Of a stretch of 64,000 bases of DNA, positions 33,311 to 41,390 are shown in pieces (position 1 is the first letter of the stretch; every line of letters begins with the position of its first letter). The position numbers were made by a program, and so were the translations under genes. Below the pieces are notes generated by a model, which did no database searches, was not told where the DNA came from, and saw nothing but the letters and a program-made list of their open reading frames with translations. This DNA comes from JACCTU01 sp963769665 (GTDB lineage Bacteria; Actinomycetota; Thermoleophilia; Gaiellales; Gaiellaceae): positions 2,046,001 to 2,110,000 of the forward strand of contig CAVYMQ010000003.1 in assembly GCA_963769665.1 (NCBI GenBank), written 5' to 3'.

Positions 33311-33337
33311 CTGAGAAGCGCCTGAGGAAGAGTTAGG
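33311..33337. promoter_or_regulatory. CTGAG direct repeats between kinase and glyS
   Basis: CTGAG occurs at 33311 and again at 33322, eleven bases apart, with a degenerate third copy (TTAGG) ten to eleven bases further. On the minus strand these read CTCAG, the same word as the repeats before the HtrA-like gene at 35474-35501. Spacing of one helical turn suits an OmpR-type regulator. Confidence 0.35.
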
Positions 33338-33360
33338 AAGAGAGTGAACTCGCTGCGGCA

Positions 33361-33379
33361 GCGGCCGCGAAGCGGCCGC
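33361..33379 (-). terminator. GCGGCCGC hairpin after the histidine kinase gene
   Basis: GCGGCCGC-GAA-GCGGCCGC lies 57 bases past the histidine kinase stop, in the direction of its transcription. On the minus strand the 20 bases GGCGGCCGCTTCGCGGCCGC are identical to the plus-strand hairpin at 41347, so this is a repeated terminator type. Confidence 0.6.
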
Positions 33380-33435
33380 CTTCAGGTACCAAGCAGTCGC
33401 GGATCCGCGGGAGCGGATTCGCGATTTGCGCCACC

Positions 33436-34752
33436 CTAGGATGATGGTGAGAAGCGGACGCGGAACCGGGCGCCGCCGTCCGGCGCGTTCTCGGCGCTCA
33501 CCGACCCACCGTGCTCCTCGACGACCTGTCGCACGATCGCGAGGCCGAGCCCCGAGCCCGGTACCGAGCGCGCCGCCGGCGCGCGGTAGAAGCGGTCGAA
33601 CACGCGGTCGAGGTCCTCGGGGTCGATCCCGGGGCCGCGGTCCCGCACCCGCAACTCGCCGTCCCGAAGCTCGACGTCCACCCGGCCGTCGGATGGGCTC
33701 CACTTGACTGCGTTCTCCAACAGGTTCCCGACGGCCCGCTCGAGCCGGCTCGGGACGCCGTTGATCGTCGTCGGCTCGAGGCTCGTGTTGAAGCCGATCC
33801 CGTTGGCGCTTCGACTGGTGCGGTCGATCGCCGCTGCGATCACCTCCTCCAGCTGCACCGGCTCGGGCTGGACGTGCTCGGTTCGCGAGAGGTCGAGCAG
33901 GTCGCCGAGCAGCTCGGTCAGCTCCTCCGCCTGGCAGCGGATCTCCGCGAGGATCCGCGCGCGTTCGTCCTCGGGCAGGGACGTCCCCCGCTGGAGGACC
34001 TCGACATTCGTCCGGAGGCTGGTCAACGGCGTGCGGAGCTCGTGCGAGGCGTCGGCGATCAGCTGCGTCTGTGCGCGCAGGGAGTCGTCGAGGGCGCTCA
34101 GCATCGAGTTGAAGCTGTCCGCCAACCGGCCGAGCTCGTCCTTGCCCGGCGACTCGATTCGCTGGCTGAGGTCGCGTGTCGCAGTGACATGCTCGGCGGT
34201 CTCGGTCAACCTGCGGACGGGCGCGACAGCCGTGCGCGAGACGAGCAGCCCGAGGAGTGCCGCGAGCGCGATCCCCGCAACTGAGATCGCGGTGAGATAC
34301 CCGGCCAGGCGATCGAGCGTCTTGTCGACCTCGTCGAGTGGCCGCGCGATCTGGATGGCGATGCCGGGCGCGTACCTCGCGGTGAGGATCCGGACGTGCG
34401 TGTCGGCCACGGTCGCGTCTTCGAAGTACGGGTCGCGTGTGCCGGCGGCGACCTGCGTCGCTCCGACCGAGGGAAGCGGAATCTTCGCGTCGGGCAGCCG
34501 AAAGACGCCGCCGCTCGCCGTCACGAGCTGGGCGTAGCCGCCCGCACCGCCCAGCAAGGGGTTCGGGAGGCCGAACTCGTCGAGCCGGCGCTTGTCCGGG
34601 ATCTGCACCTGCCGCGCGCGGGCGCGCAGCGCGTCGTCGATCGGGCCGCGCAGCTGCGCGCGGACCAACCCGTACGAAACGAGCGAGGCAGCAACGATCG
34701 CGGCCGCCACGGCGATGGCCGACGCGAGCGCAAGGCGTGTCCGGAACGTCAC
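33436..34752 (-). CDS. Sensor histidine kinase (MprB/BaeS-type)
   Basis: A 438-residue membrane sensor kinase. Membrane helices at about 6-30 and 152-172 bracket an extracytoplasmic sensor loop; a HAMP domain follows (173-225, RTAVAPVRRLTE). The phosphoacceptor is His237 in DASHELRTPLTSL, then the N box NLLENAVKWS, G1 DRGPGIDPEDL and G2 GSGLGLAIV complete the ATPase domain. The response regulator gene upstream overlaps by 4 bases. Divergence from an HtrA-like protease gene resembles mycobacterial MprAB-PepD, pointing to envelope stress sensing (inference). Confidence 0.92.
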   Translation of the reverse strand: MTFRTRLALASAIAVAAAIVAASLVSYGLVRAQLRGPIDDALRARARQVQIPDKRRLDEFGLPNPLLGGAGGYAQLVTASGGVFRLPDAKIPLPSVGATQVAAGTRDPYFEDATVADTHVRILTARYAPGIAIQIARPLDEVDKTLDRLAGYLTAISVAGIALAALLGLLVSRTAVAPVRRLTETAEHVTATRDLSQRIESPGKDELGRLADSFNSMLSALDDSLRAQTQLIADASHELRTPLTSLRTNVEVLQRGTSLPEDERARILAEIRCQAEELTELLGDLLDLSRTEHVQPEPVQLEEVIAAAIDRTSRSANGIGFNTSLEPTTINGVPSRLERAVGNLLENAVKWSPSDGRVDVELRDGELRVRDRGPGIDPEDLDRVFDRFYRAPAARSVPGSGLGLAIVRQVVEEHGGSVSAENAPDGGARFRVRFSPSS

Positions 34753-35420
34753 TGCTCGCGGAGAACGTAACCGACGCCGCGCACGGTGTGGATCAGACGG
34801 GACTCGCCTCCGACTTCCAGCTTGCGTCGGAGGTAGCTGACGTAGACCTCGAGCGCGTTCGAGCGGGGCCCGAAGTCGTAGTCCCAGACCCGGTCGAAGA
34901 TCACCGAGCGAGTCAGGACCTGGCGTGCGTTGCGCAGGAACAACTCGAGGAGGAGGAACTCGGTCCGGGTCAGCTCGATCCGCCGCTCGCCGCGCCGCAC
35001 CTCGCGCGTGCCGATGTCGAGCGTCACGTCGGCGAAGCGCAGGAGGTCGGTGTCCGCGCCGCCCGCGCGGCGGAGGAGCGCCCGGAGCCGCGCGTGCAGC
35101 TCCTCGAGCGCGAAGGGCTTGACCAGGTAGTCGTCTGCGCCGGCGTCGAGCCCCGCGACGCGGTCGCCGACGGCATCACGGGCGGTCAGCATCAGCACGG
35201 GCGTGTGGTCGTCGGCCGCCCGCAGGCGCCGGCAGACCTCGAGACCGTCGACGTTCGGCATCAGCACATCCAGCACGACGGCGTCGGGGGCATGCAGCGA
35301 GAGACTGTGGAGCGCCTCGGCGCCGTCGGACGCGAGTTCGACGTCGTAGCCCTCCAGCCTGAGGGCCCGCTCGAGGGCCGTGCGAACGGCCGGCTCGTCG
35401 TCCACGACGAGAACGCGCAT
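34749..35420 (-). CDS. OmpR-family response regulator (MprA-like)
   Basis: A 223-residue response regulator. The receiver domain has acidic pair Asp7-Asp8, phosphoacceptor Asp51 (VVLDVLMPNVDG) and the Lys of YLVKPFALEEL. A winged-helix DNA-binding domain follows (about 128-223), with RTEFLLLELFLRNARQVL and YVSYLRRKLE. ATG 35420 begins the family-typical MRVLVVDDEPAVR. It is the first gene of a two-gene operon with the kinase. CTCAG-type repeats just upstream suggest self-regulation and control of the divergent protease. Confidence 0.93.
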   Translation of the reverse strand: MRVLVVDDEPAVRTALERALRLEGYDVELASDGAEALHSLSLHAPDAVVLDVLMPNVDGLEVCRRLRAADDHTPVLMLTARDAVGDRVAGLDAGADDYLVKPFALEELHARLRALLRRAGGADTDLLRFADVTLDIGTREVRRGERRIELTRTEFLLLELFLRNARQVLTRSVIFDRVWDYDFGPRSNALEVYVSYLRRKLEVGGESRLIHTVRGVGYVLREQ

Positions 35421-35473
35421 GGAGAAAGTGTTCCTGCGGAACCTGTGTGCCCGCTGAGAACCGCTTAACGCCC

Positions 35474-35501
35474 TCTGAACCAGCCTCTCAGCCCGATCTC
35501 A
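35474..35501. promoter_or_regulatory. Phased TCTCA repeats, likely response-regulator site
   Basis: TCTGA (35474), TCTCA (35486) and TCTCA (35497) are spaced 12 and 11 bases apart, one helical turn each, in the 126-base region between the regulator gene and the HtrA-like gene. A CTGAG lies at 35454. OmpR/PhoB-type regulators bind such direct repeats. The assignment to the neighbouring regulator is inference. Confidence 0.5.
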
Positions 35502-35546
35502 GGGCGAGCCGCTTCCATGGAACAGTCACACTGACCAGGAGGATCG

Positions 35547-36611
35547 ATGTTCCGAAAATTTCTCGTCTTCTTTCTCTCGATCGTCGCGGCCTCCGCGATC
35601 GGCGCCGGCGCGGGCATCGGGATCTGGGAGGCGACCGACGACGACGGCGCGAGTGCGACCGTCGCGCAGACGGTGCCGACACGGTCCGTGGCCGACGGCA
35701 CGCAGCTGTCGGTCAACGACATCTACGAGCAGGCGAAGGATGGGGTCGTCCTCGTCACCACCCAGACGCAGGGCACACCGCTCCTCCCCGGACAGGGTGG
35801 CGGCGGTGCGACCGGCAGCGGCTTCGTGATCGACGACCAGGGCCACGTGCTGACGAACCAGCACGTCGTCGACAACGCGACGAACGTCACCGTGCGGTTC
35901 CCCAACGGTGACGAGGTCGGCGCCAGGGTCGTCGGCGCGGACGCGTCTTCCGATGTCGCGGTGCTCGAGCTCGACAGCATCCCGAGCAGCGTCACGCCCG
36001 TAAAACTTGGCTCGTCCGAGTCGCTCGAGATCGGCGACCTCGTGGTCGCGATCGGCAGCCCGTTCGGGCTCGAGGGCACGGTCACGAGCGGCATCGTCAG
36101 CGCGCTGCACCGCGAGTTGACCGCACCCGACGGCTTCACGATCGACGGCGCGATCCAGACAGACGCGGCGATCAACCCCGGCAACAGCGGCGGTCCGCTG
36201 CTCGACGGCCAGGGTCGTGTCGTGGGGATCAACTCGCAGATCGCTTCGTCGTCGGGCGGCAACGAAGGCATCGGCTACGCCGTCCCGATCGAAACCGCGA
36301 AGGAAGTCGCGGACTCCCTGATCGCAGGCAGGACGATCGAGCGGCCGTTCCTGGGCGTGCGCCTCGGCGACGCCGACAACGGCGCGCAGATCGTCGACGT
36401 CACGAGCGGCAGTCCCGCAGACGACGCCGGCCTGCAGCAGGGCGACGTGATCACCGAGGTCGAAGGTGACGAGATCGAGTCGGGTGACGACCTCCGACGT
36501 GCCGTCGCAGAAGGCGAGCCTGGTGACGAGCTCGAGCTCACCGTGCAACGGGACGGCGAGACCACGACCGTGACGGCAACGCTCGGGAAGCGACCCACGC
36601 AAAGCGACTAA
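35547..36611 (+). CDS. HtrA/DegP-like membrane-anchored serine protease
   Basis: A 354-residue trypsin-like protease with one N-terminal membrane anchor (about 5-28), a short linker, a protease domain and one PDZ domain (about 265-350). The catalytic triad is His106 (LTNQHVV), Asp136 (ASSDVAVL) and Ser214 (NPGNSGGPL). The active domain would face outside the cytoplasmic membrane and act in protein quality control. AGGAGG at 35537 gives a strong ribosome binding site for ATG 35547. It is divergent from the two-component operon, as PepD is near MprAB in mycobacteria. Confidence 0.93.
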   Translation: MFRKFLVFFLSIVAASAIGAGAGIGIWEATDDDGASATVAQTVPTRSVADGTQLSVNDIYEQAKDGVVLVTTQTQGTPLLPGQGGGGATGSGFVIDDQGHVLTNQHVVDNATNVTVRFPNGDEVGARVVGADASSDVAVLELDSIPSSVTPVKLGSSESLEIGDLVVAIGSPFGLEGTVTSGIVSALHRELTAPDGFTIDGAIQTDAAINPGNSGGPLLDGQGRVVGINSQIASSSGGNEGIGYAVPIETAKEVADSLIAGRTIERPFLGVRLGDADNGAQIVDVTSGSPADDAGLQQGDVITEVEGDEIESGDDLRRAVAEGEPGDELELTVQRDGETTTVTATLGKRPTQSD

Positions 36612-36645
36612 CACCAGGGCGACTAAGAGCCGTCACAATGGCCGC

Positions 36646-37479
36646 GTGGCCGTCGCCGAGCCCGTGGAGCTCCACATCGTGTCGGACTCCACCGGAGAGA
36701 CGGCCACGCGGCTCGTTCACGCGCTCGAGGCGCAGTTCCCCGACCAGACGTTCGAGGAGGTGCGCCACCCGCGCGTCGAGTCGGTGGAGGACCTCGAGCT
36801 CGCGGTTCGCAAGGCGCGTGGACGTCCCGCCGTCGTCTTCTACACCCTCGTCAAGCCGGAGTTGCGCGACGCGATGCGCCGAGCGTGCCGCCGCGCGCGC
36901 GTGCACTACTGCGACCTGCTCGGTCAGCCGATCGACGCGGTGTCACGTGTCGCGGGCGTCGAGGCACAGGGTCGCGCGGGCGCGCGCGCCCCGCTCGACT
37001 CTGGTTACTTCCGCCGGATCGAGGCGATCGAGTTCGCGGTGCGCTATGACGACGGGATCGGCGGCGGGCTCGACGAGGCGGACGTGGTGCTTGTCGGCGT
37101 GTCCCGAACGTCGAAGACCCCGCTCTCGATGTATCTCGGGAACCTCGGCTACAAGACCGCGAACGTGCCGATCGTCGCGGGCATCGAGCCACCGCAGGAT
37201 CTCTTCCGGATCAACCCGGTGAAGGTCGTCGGCCTGACGATCGACGCCAACCGGCTCGGCGAGATCCGCACAGCGCGCGCGCGCAACTTTGGCGGGACCG
37301 CCCGCCAGTACTCCGAGCTCGTCAAGATCTACGAGGAGCTCGCGCAGGCGGAAGTCATCCACCGGCGCCTCGGCTGCCCGGTGATCGATGTCTCGGAGCT
37401 CTCGATCGAGGAGACGGCGCAGCGCGTGATCCGAACGGTCGAACAGCGGACTCGCGACCTCCAGGAGGTGCAGTCGTGA
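36646..37479 (+). CDS. Pyruvate, phosphate dikinase regulatory protein (DUF299)
   Basis: Bifunctional ADP-dependent kinase/Pi-dependent phosphorylase that switches PPDK (or PEP synthase) off and on by phosphorylating a Thr next to the catalytic His. The 277-residue protein opens LHIVSDSTGETATRLV, has the P-loop-like GVSRTSKTP (151-159) and the family ending IDVSELSIEETAQRV. The likely target, ppdK, is encoded 0.8 kb downstream with a matching M-T-S-H site. GTG 36646 lies 6 bases after CACAAT, a weak leaderless promoter. Confidence 0.93.
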   Translation: MAVAEPVELHIVSDSTGETATRLVHALEAQFPDQTFEEVRHPRVESVEDLELAVRKARGRPAVVFYTLVKPELRDAMRRACRRARVHYCDLLGQPIDAVSRVAGVEAQGRAGARAPLDSGYFRRIEAIEFAVRYDDGIGGGLDEADVVLVGVSRTSKTPLSMYLGNLGYKTANVPIVAGIEPPQDLFRINPVKVVGLTIDANRLGEIRTARARNFGGTARQYSELVKIYEELAQAEVIHRRLGCPVIDVSELSIEETAQRVIRTVEQRTRDLQEVQS

Positions 37480-37634
37480 CCCGCGACCTGCGCGTCAAAG
37501 GGCCGGTGCCGGTTCGGTACTGGGCGCTCTGGTGGACCTCGATGGCGCTTGCGATGGTCCTCTTCTACGTGCTGCTCACACCGATCTGGCTGGGCATCAG
37601 GGCCGCGGGGTGGCTCGCCTCGAAGCGCTCGTAG
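37476..37634 (+). CDS. Small membrane protein (52 aa)
   Basis: A 52-residue protein, MTRDLRVKGPVPVRYWALWW, followed by one membrane helix (about 17-42) and a basic end (AASK-type, WLASKRS). GTG 37476 overlaps the stop of the PPDK regulator by 4 bases, so it is translationally coupled to it. Codon bias matches neighbouring genes. Its stop lies one base before the end of the convergent peptidase gene. Function unknown. Confidence 0.6.
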   Translation: MTRDLRVKGPVPVRYWALWWTSMALAMVLFYVLLTPIWLGIRAAGWLASKRS

Positions 37635-38294
37635 TCAGAGCAAGCGGGCCTCGATCGGCGTCTCAGAGCCCGGCTCGACCCGGTAGGCCCGCGCCTCCGG
37701 CCGGATCGTGACCGCCTCGGCCAACTCCGTTCCGGCGAAGTGGAGGGCGACTCCGTCGTCGGCCGCCCAGCCCGGGCGGAAGCCGTCGTCGACGAGCTCC
37801 CGGTAGCGCGGTCTCCGGAGCCCCTCGCCGTCGTAGTGCGGGCACGCGCTGCCGGGGAGGAGCCCGAGGCAGTCCATGCCCTCGAGCTGTGGCCCGAACG
37901 AGTCGCTCACGCCCTGCTCGAACCAGGAGATCATCCCGGCGCTCCAGCCGTAGAGCACGATTCCCTGCTCCCACGCCTCGCGAACGATCCGGTCGAACCC
38001 GTGGACCCGCCAGACCGCGAGCATGTTCGCGGTGTTTCCCCCTGGCACGAGCAGCACGTCCTGGGCCAGCGTGAACGCGCGGAGGTCCGCCGGCGGCCAC
38101 GGGTTGAAGAGCAGCGAGGAGCACTCCGCTTTCCCGGCGAACGCCTCGTAGAAGAGGACGAGACCGGAGTCGGGCTCCATGTTCGCGGTCGGGACCGTGC
38201 AGACCCGCCGCCCCCGGGCGAGCCCGAGAACGAAGTCGTCGACGGGCGTCCCCAGGGTCCGCCCGCCGGCAGCCACGATCTGCTGTGCAGCCAC
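37635..38294 (-). CDS. Peptidase E-like protein (S51 family)
   Basis: A 219-residue class I glutamine amidotransferase-like protein of the S51 peptidase group. The nucleophile lies in LYGWSAGMI, preceded by VPGGNTANML, and CPHYDGE supplies the conserved His region. S51 members include alpha-aspartyl dipeptidase and cyanophycinase; no signal peptide favours a cytoplasmic dipeptidase. GTG 38294 is divergent from ppdK, 22 bases away, with an AATATT element between them. Exact specificity cannot be told. Confidence 0.85.
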   Translation of the reverse strand: MAAQQIVAAGGRTLGTPVDDFVLGLARGRRVCTVPTANMEPDSGLVLFYEAFAGKAECSSLLFNPWPPADLRAFTLAQDVLLVPGGNTANMLAVWRVHGFDRIVREAWEQGIVLYGWSAGMISWFEQGVSDSFGPQLEGMDCLGLLPGSACPHYDGEGLRRPRYRELVDDGFRPGWAADDGVALHFAGTELAEAVTIRPEARAYRVEPGSETPIEARLL

Positions 38295-38316
38295 TTTGTG
38301 GGAATATTGGCCGCCC

Positions 38317-40914
38317 TTGACCGCCCCGCGCTACGTGTACGCGTTCGACGAGGCCGTTCCGGGCGGCCGTGAGCTCCTCGGCGGCAAGGGGATCGGGCTC
38401 GCGGAGATGACCGAGCTCGGCGTCCCCGTTCCCGCCGGCTTCACGATCACGACCGAGGCGTGCCGCGCAGCGATGGCGCTCGGCCGCGTTCCGGACGGCC
38501 TCGACGAAGAGGTCGACGAGCACGTCTCGCGGCTCGAGGAGCGCGCGGACAAGCGCTTCGGCGACCCGACGGACCCGCTGCTCGTCTCGGTCCGCTCCGG
38601 TGCGGCCGTCTCGATGCCGGGGATGATGGACACGATCCTCAACCTCGGCCTGAACGACGTCGCGGTCGAGGGGCTCGCGCGCACGACCGGCAACGCGCGC
38701 TTCGCGCACGACTCGTACAGGCGGCTGATCCAGATGTACGGCGAGGTCGTGGAGGGAATCGACGGCCATCGCTTCGAGGAGTCGCTCGCCGACCTGAAGT
38801 CGAAGCGGCGCGTCCAACACGACACCGACCTCACCGCCGAGGACCTCGCAGAGCTGATCGAGACCTACAAGTCGACCTACCGGGAGAGCACGGGCGGCGA
38901 GTTCCCGCAAGACGCACGCGATCAGCTACGGCGCGCGGTCGGCGCGGTCTTCGACTCCTGGGAGAACCCGCGCGCGCAGGTGTACCGCCGAGCGCACGGG
39001 ATCCCGGACGACCTCGGCACCGCGGTGAACGTCGTCCAGATGGTCTTCGGCAACCGGGGCGAGGACTGTGGGACCGGCGTCTGCTTCACGCGCGACCCGT
39101 CGACGGGCGAGCAAGGCCTGTACGGCGAGTTTCTGGCGAACGCTCAGGGCGAGGACGTCGTCGCGGGGATCCGCACGCCGGAGCCGCTCGAGGCGATGCA
39201 GGCCCGTCTGCCCGAGGCGTACGCGCAGCTGCTCGAGACGATGCGCCGACTCGAGGAGCACTACCGCGACATGCAGGACATCGAGTTCACCGTCGAGGCA
39301 GGGCAGCTCTACCTGCTACAGACGCGCGCCGCGAAGCGCACCGCTGCTGCAGCGTTGAAGGCTGCCGTCGACATGGTCGACGAGGGGCTGATCTCGCGCG
39401 AGGACGCGATCGCGCGGATCGACCCCGCGCAGCTCGACCAGCTGCTCCATCCGATGCTCGACCCGGACGTGCAGGTCGACGTCGCCGCGACGGGGCTCAA
39501 CGCGAGCCCGGGGGCGGCGAGCGGCAAGGTCGTCTTCGACGCCGACACCGCGGCAGAGCGCGGCGAGCGCGAGGACGTGATCCTCGTGCGCTGGGAGACG
39601 ACGCCCGACGACATCCACGGGATGATCGCGGCGAAGGGGATCCTCACCGTCCACGGCGGCATGACCTCGCACGCGGCCGTCGTCGCGCGCGGCATGGGCA
39701 AGCCGTGCGTGGCGGGCTGCGAGGCCCTCTCGCTCGACCTGAACGCGCGCGTTGCGCGCGTCGGGGAGCACGAGCTTCGCGAAGGCGATCTCCTGACGAT
39801 CGACGGTGGCACCGGGCGCGTGATCGTCGGGCCGGTGCGCCTCGTCCCGCCGCAGATCAACGAGGACTTCCAGACGGTGCTCGGGTGGGCCGACGACGTT
39901 CGCCGGCTGAAGGTGCGCGCGAACGCCGACACACCCGAGGACGCCGTGCGCGCGCGCGAGTTCGGCGCGCAGGGAATCGGCCTGTGCCGAACCGAGCACA
40001 TGTTCTTCGGCGACGAGCGGCTGCCGGTGGTGCAGGAGATGATCATGGCGCGCGACGAGCAGGGTCGGCGCAGCGCGCTCGACCGGCTGCTTCCGATGCA
40101 GCAGTCCGACTTCGAGGGGATCTTCGAGGCGATGGCGGGCCTGCCGGTCACGATCCGGCTGCTCGACCCGCCGCTGCACGAGTTTCTGCCCGCGCCCGAA
40201 GAGGCGCCGGAGGAAATGCGCGAGCGGATCAAGCAGCTCCACGAGTCGAACCCGATGCTCGGCACGCGCGGCTGCAGGCTCGGCCTGCAGTTCCCGGAGA
40301 TCTACGAGATGCAGGTGCGCGCGATCGTCCGCGCTGCGAAGGCCGTGCAGGACAAGACGGGAGAGGCGCCGCTCGTCGAGATCATGCATCCGCTCGTCGG
40401 CTTCGCGGAGGAGCTGCGACGGCTACGCGCGTTGACCGTCGCCGTCGCGGCGGAGGAGAACGACGTGGAGTATCTGTGCGGCACGATGATCGAGCTGCCG
40501 CGCGCATGCATCCGCGCGGACGAGATCGCCGAGCATGCGGATTTCTTCTCCTTCGGCACGAACGATCTCACGCAGACCGCGCTCGGGTTCTCGCGCGACG
40601 ACGCGGAGGGGAAGTTCCTCAGCCACTACCTCCAGGACGGCGTGCTGGAGCGCAACCCCTTCGAGATCCTCGACCAGAGTGGCGTGGGCGACCTGATGCG
40701 GATCGCCGTGGAGCGGGGGAGAGGCGCGAAGGAGGACCTCAAGCTCGGCATCTGCGGCGAGCACGGCGGCGAGCCGGCGTCGGTCGCGTTCTGCCACGAG
40801 CTCGGGCTCGACTACGTCTCGTGCTCACCGTTTCGCGTGCCGCTCGCCCGACTGGCCGCTGCGCAGGCCGTGCTCGCGGCACAGGGCTCTCTGTACGTCG
40901 CCGCAGGCGGCTGA
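38317..40914 (+). CDS. ppdK: Pyruvate, phosphate dikinase
   Basis: Interconverts pyruvate, ATP and phosphate with PEP, AMP and diphosphate. The 865-residue protein has the nucleotide-binding domain (1-340, GGKGIGLAEMTELGVPVP and RSGAAVSMPGMMDT), the phosphohistidine domain with His452 in GGMTSHAAVVARGMG, and the PEP-binding barrel with GLCRTEHMFF and FGTNDLTQ. Thr450, two before His452, is the residue targeted by the regulatory protein encoded at 36646. TTG 38317 was chosen because APRYVYAF starts the family; the open frame extends upstream. The downstream gene overlaps by one base. Confidence 0.96.
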   Translation: MTAPRYVYAFDEAVPGGRELLGGKGIGLAEMTELGVPVPAGFTITTEACRAAMALGRVPDGLDEEVDEHVSRLEERADKRFGDPTDPLLVSVRSGAAVSMPGMMDTILNLGLNDVAVEGLARTTGNARFAHDSYRRLIQMYGEVVEGIDGHRFEESLADLKSKRRVQHDTDLTAEDLAELIETYKSTYRESTGGEFPQDARDQLRRAVGAVFDSWENPRAQVYRRAHGIPDDLGTAVNVVQMVFGNRGEDCGTGVCFTRDPSTGEQGLYGEFLANAQGEDVVAGIRTPEPLEAMQARLPEAYAQLLETMRRLEEHYRDMQDIEFTVEAGQLYLLQTRAAKRTAAAALKAAVDMVDEGLISREDAIARIDPAQLDQLLHPMLDPDVQVDVAATGLNASPGAASGKVVFDADTAAERGEREDVILVRWETTPDDIHGMIAAKGILTVHGGMTSHAAVVARGMGKPCVAGCEALSLDLNARVARVGEHELREGDLLTIDGGTGRVIVGPVRLVPPQINEDFQTVLGWADDVRRLKVRANADTPEDAVRAREFGAQGIGLCRTEHMFFGDERLPVVQEMIMARDEQGRRSALDRLLPMQQSDFEGIFEAMAGLPVTIRLLDPPLHEFLPAPEEAPEEMRERIKQLHESNPMLGTRGCRLGLQFPEIYEMQVRAIVRAAKAVQDKTGEAPLVEIMHPLVGFAEELRRLRALTVAVAAEENDVEYLCGTMIELPRACIRADEIAEHADFFSFGTNDLTQTALGFSRDDAEGKFLSHYLQDGVLERNPFEILDQSGVGDLMRIAVERGRGAKEDLKLGICGEHGGEPASVAFCHELGLDYVSCSPFRVPLARLAAAQAVLAAQGSLYVAAGG

Positions 40915-41315
40915 TGGAGACCGTCGAAGCCGCTCGGCGCTGGCGCGACACGTGGCTGCGCGCGTGGCCGGCTCAGGACGTCGACGCGTTGCGTGCGCTC
41001 TACAGCGAGCACATCGTCCTCCGCTCCCACCCCTTTCGCGATGCCCGTGTCGGTCCCGACGATGCGGCGGCGTACGCGAGCTGGGCATTCGCCTCGGAGG
41101 AGGCGCCGGCGGAGTGCCGCTTCGGCGAGCCGATCGTCGACGGCGACCGGGTCACGTGCGAGTACTGGGCAATCGTTCACTCTGCGGGCAGCGAGCAGAC
41201 GATCGCCGGCGTCTCGGTGCTGCGCTTCGACGCCGACGGGCTCGTCGTCTTCGAGCGGGACTACTGGTCGGTCGAGGTCGGCCGGAGAGATCCCCCGGGC
41301 GACTGGGATCGCTGA
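40914..41315 (+). CDS. NTF2-like (SnoaL-type) protein
   Basis: A 133-residue protein of the nuclear transport factor 2-like fold: an N-terminal helix pair with WLRAWPAQDVDALRALYSEH, then strands containing VDGDRVTCEYWAIVH and VLRFDADGLVVFERDYW. Such folds are small-molecule enzymes or binding proteins; no catalytic set can be assigned. ATG 40914 overlaps the ppdK stop (TGATG). A hairpin terminator follows at 41347. Confidence 0.78.
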   Translation: METVEAARRWRDTWLRAWPAQDVDALRALYSEHIVLRSHPFRDARVGPDDAAAYASWAFASEEAPAECRFGEPIVDGDRVTCEYWAIVHSAGSEQTIAGVSVLRFDADGLVVFERDYWSVEVGRRDPPGDWDR

Positions 41316-41346
41316 CTTAGCTGCGCAAGTCGCGAAGACCTCTAAA

Positions 41347-41367
41347 GGCGGCCGCTTCGCGGCCGCC
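41347..41367. terminator. 9-bp GGCGGCCGC hairpin between convergent genes
   Basis: GGCGGCCGC pairs with GCGGCCGCC around the loop TTC. It lies between the NTF2-like gene and the convergent secreted hydrolase gene. The first 20 bases are identical to the minus-strand hairpin at 33361-33380. Confidence 0.7.
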
Positions 41368-41390
41368 GTCGTAGCGAATTCAATGAGTTG

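Noticed and set aside
33207..33435. T-box leader for glyS
   Set aside because: No T-box consensus (AGGGUGGNACCGCG-like) on the minus strand; only two GC hairpins and CTGAG repeats.
36638..37222. Alternative ATG frame at the start of the PPDK regulator
   Set aside because: Translation is Arg/Ser-rich nonsense; the GTG frame at 36646 carries the full DUF299 protein.
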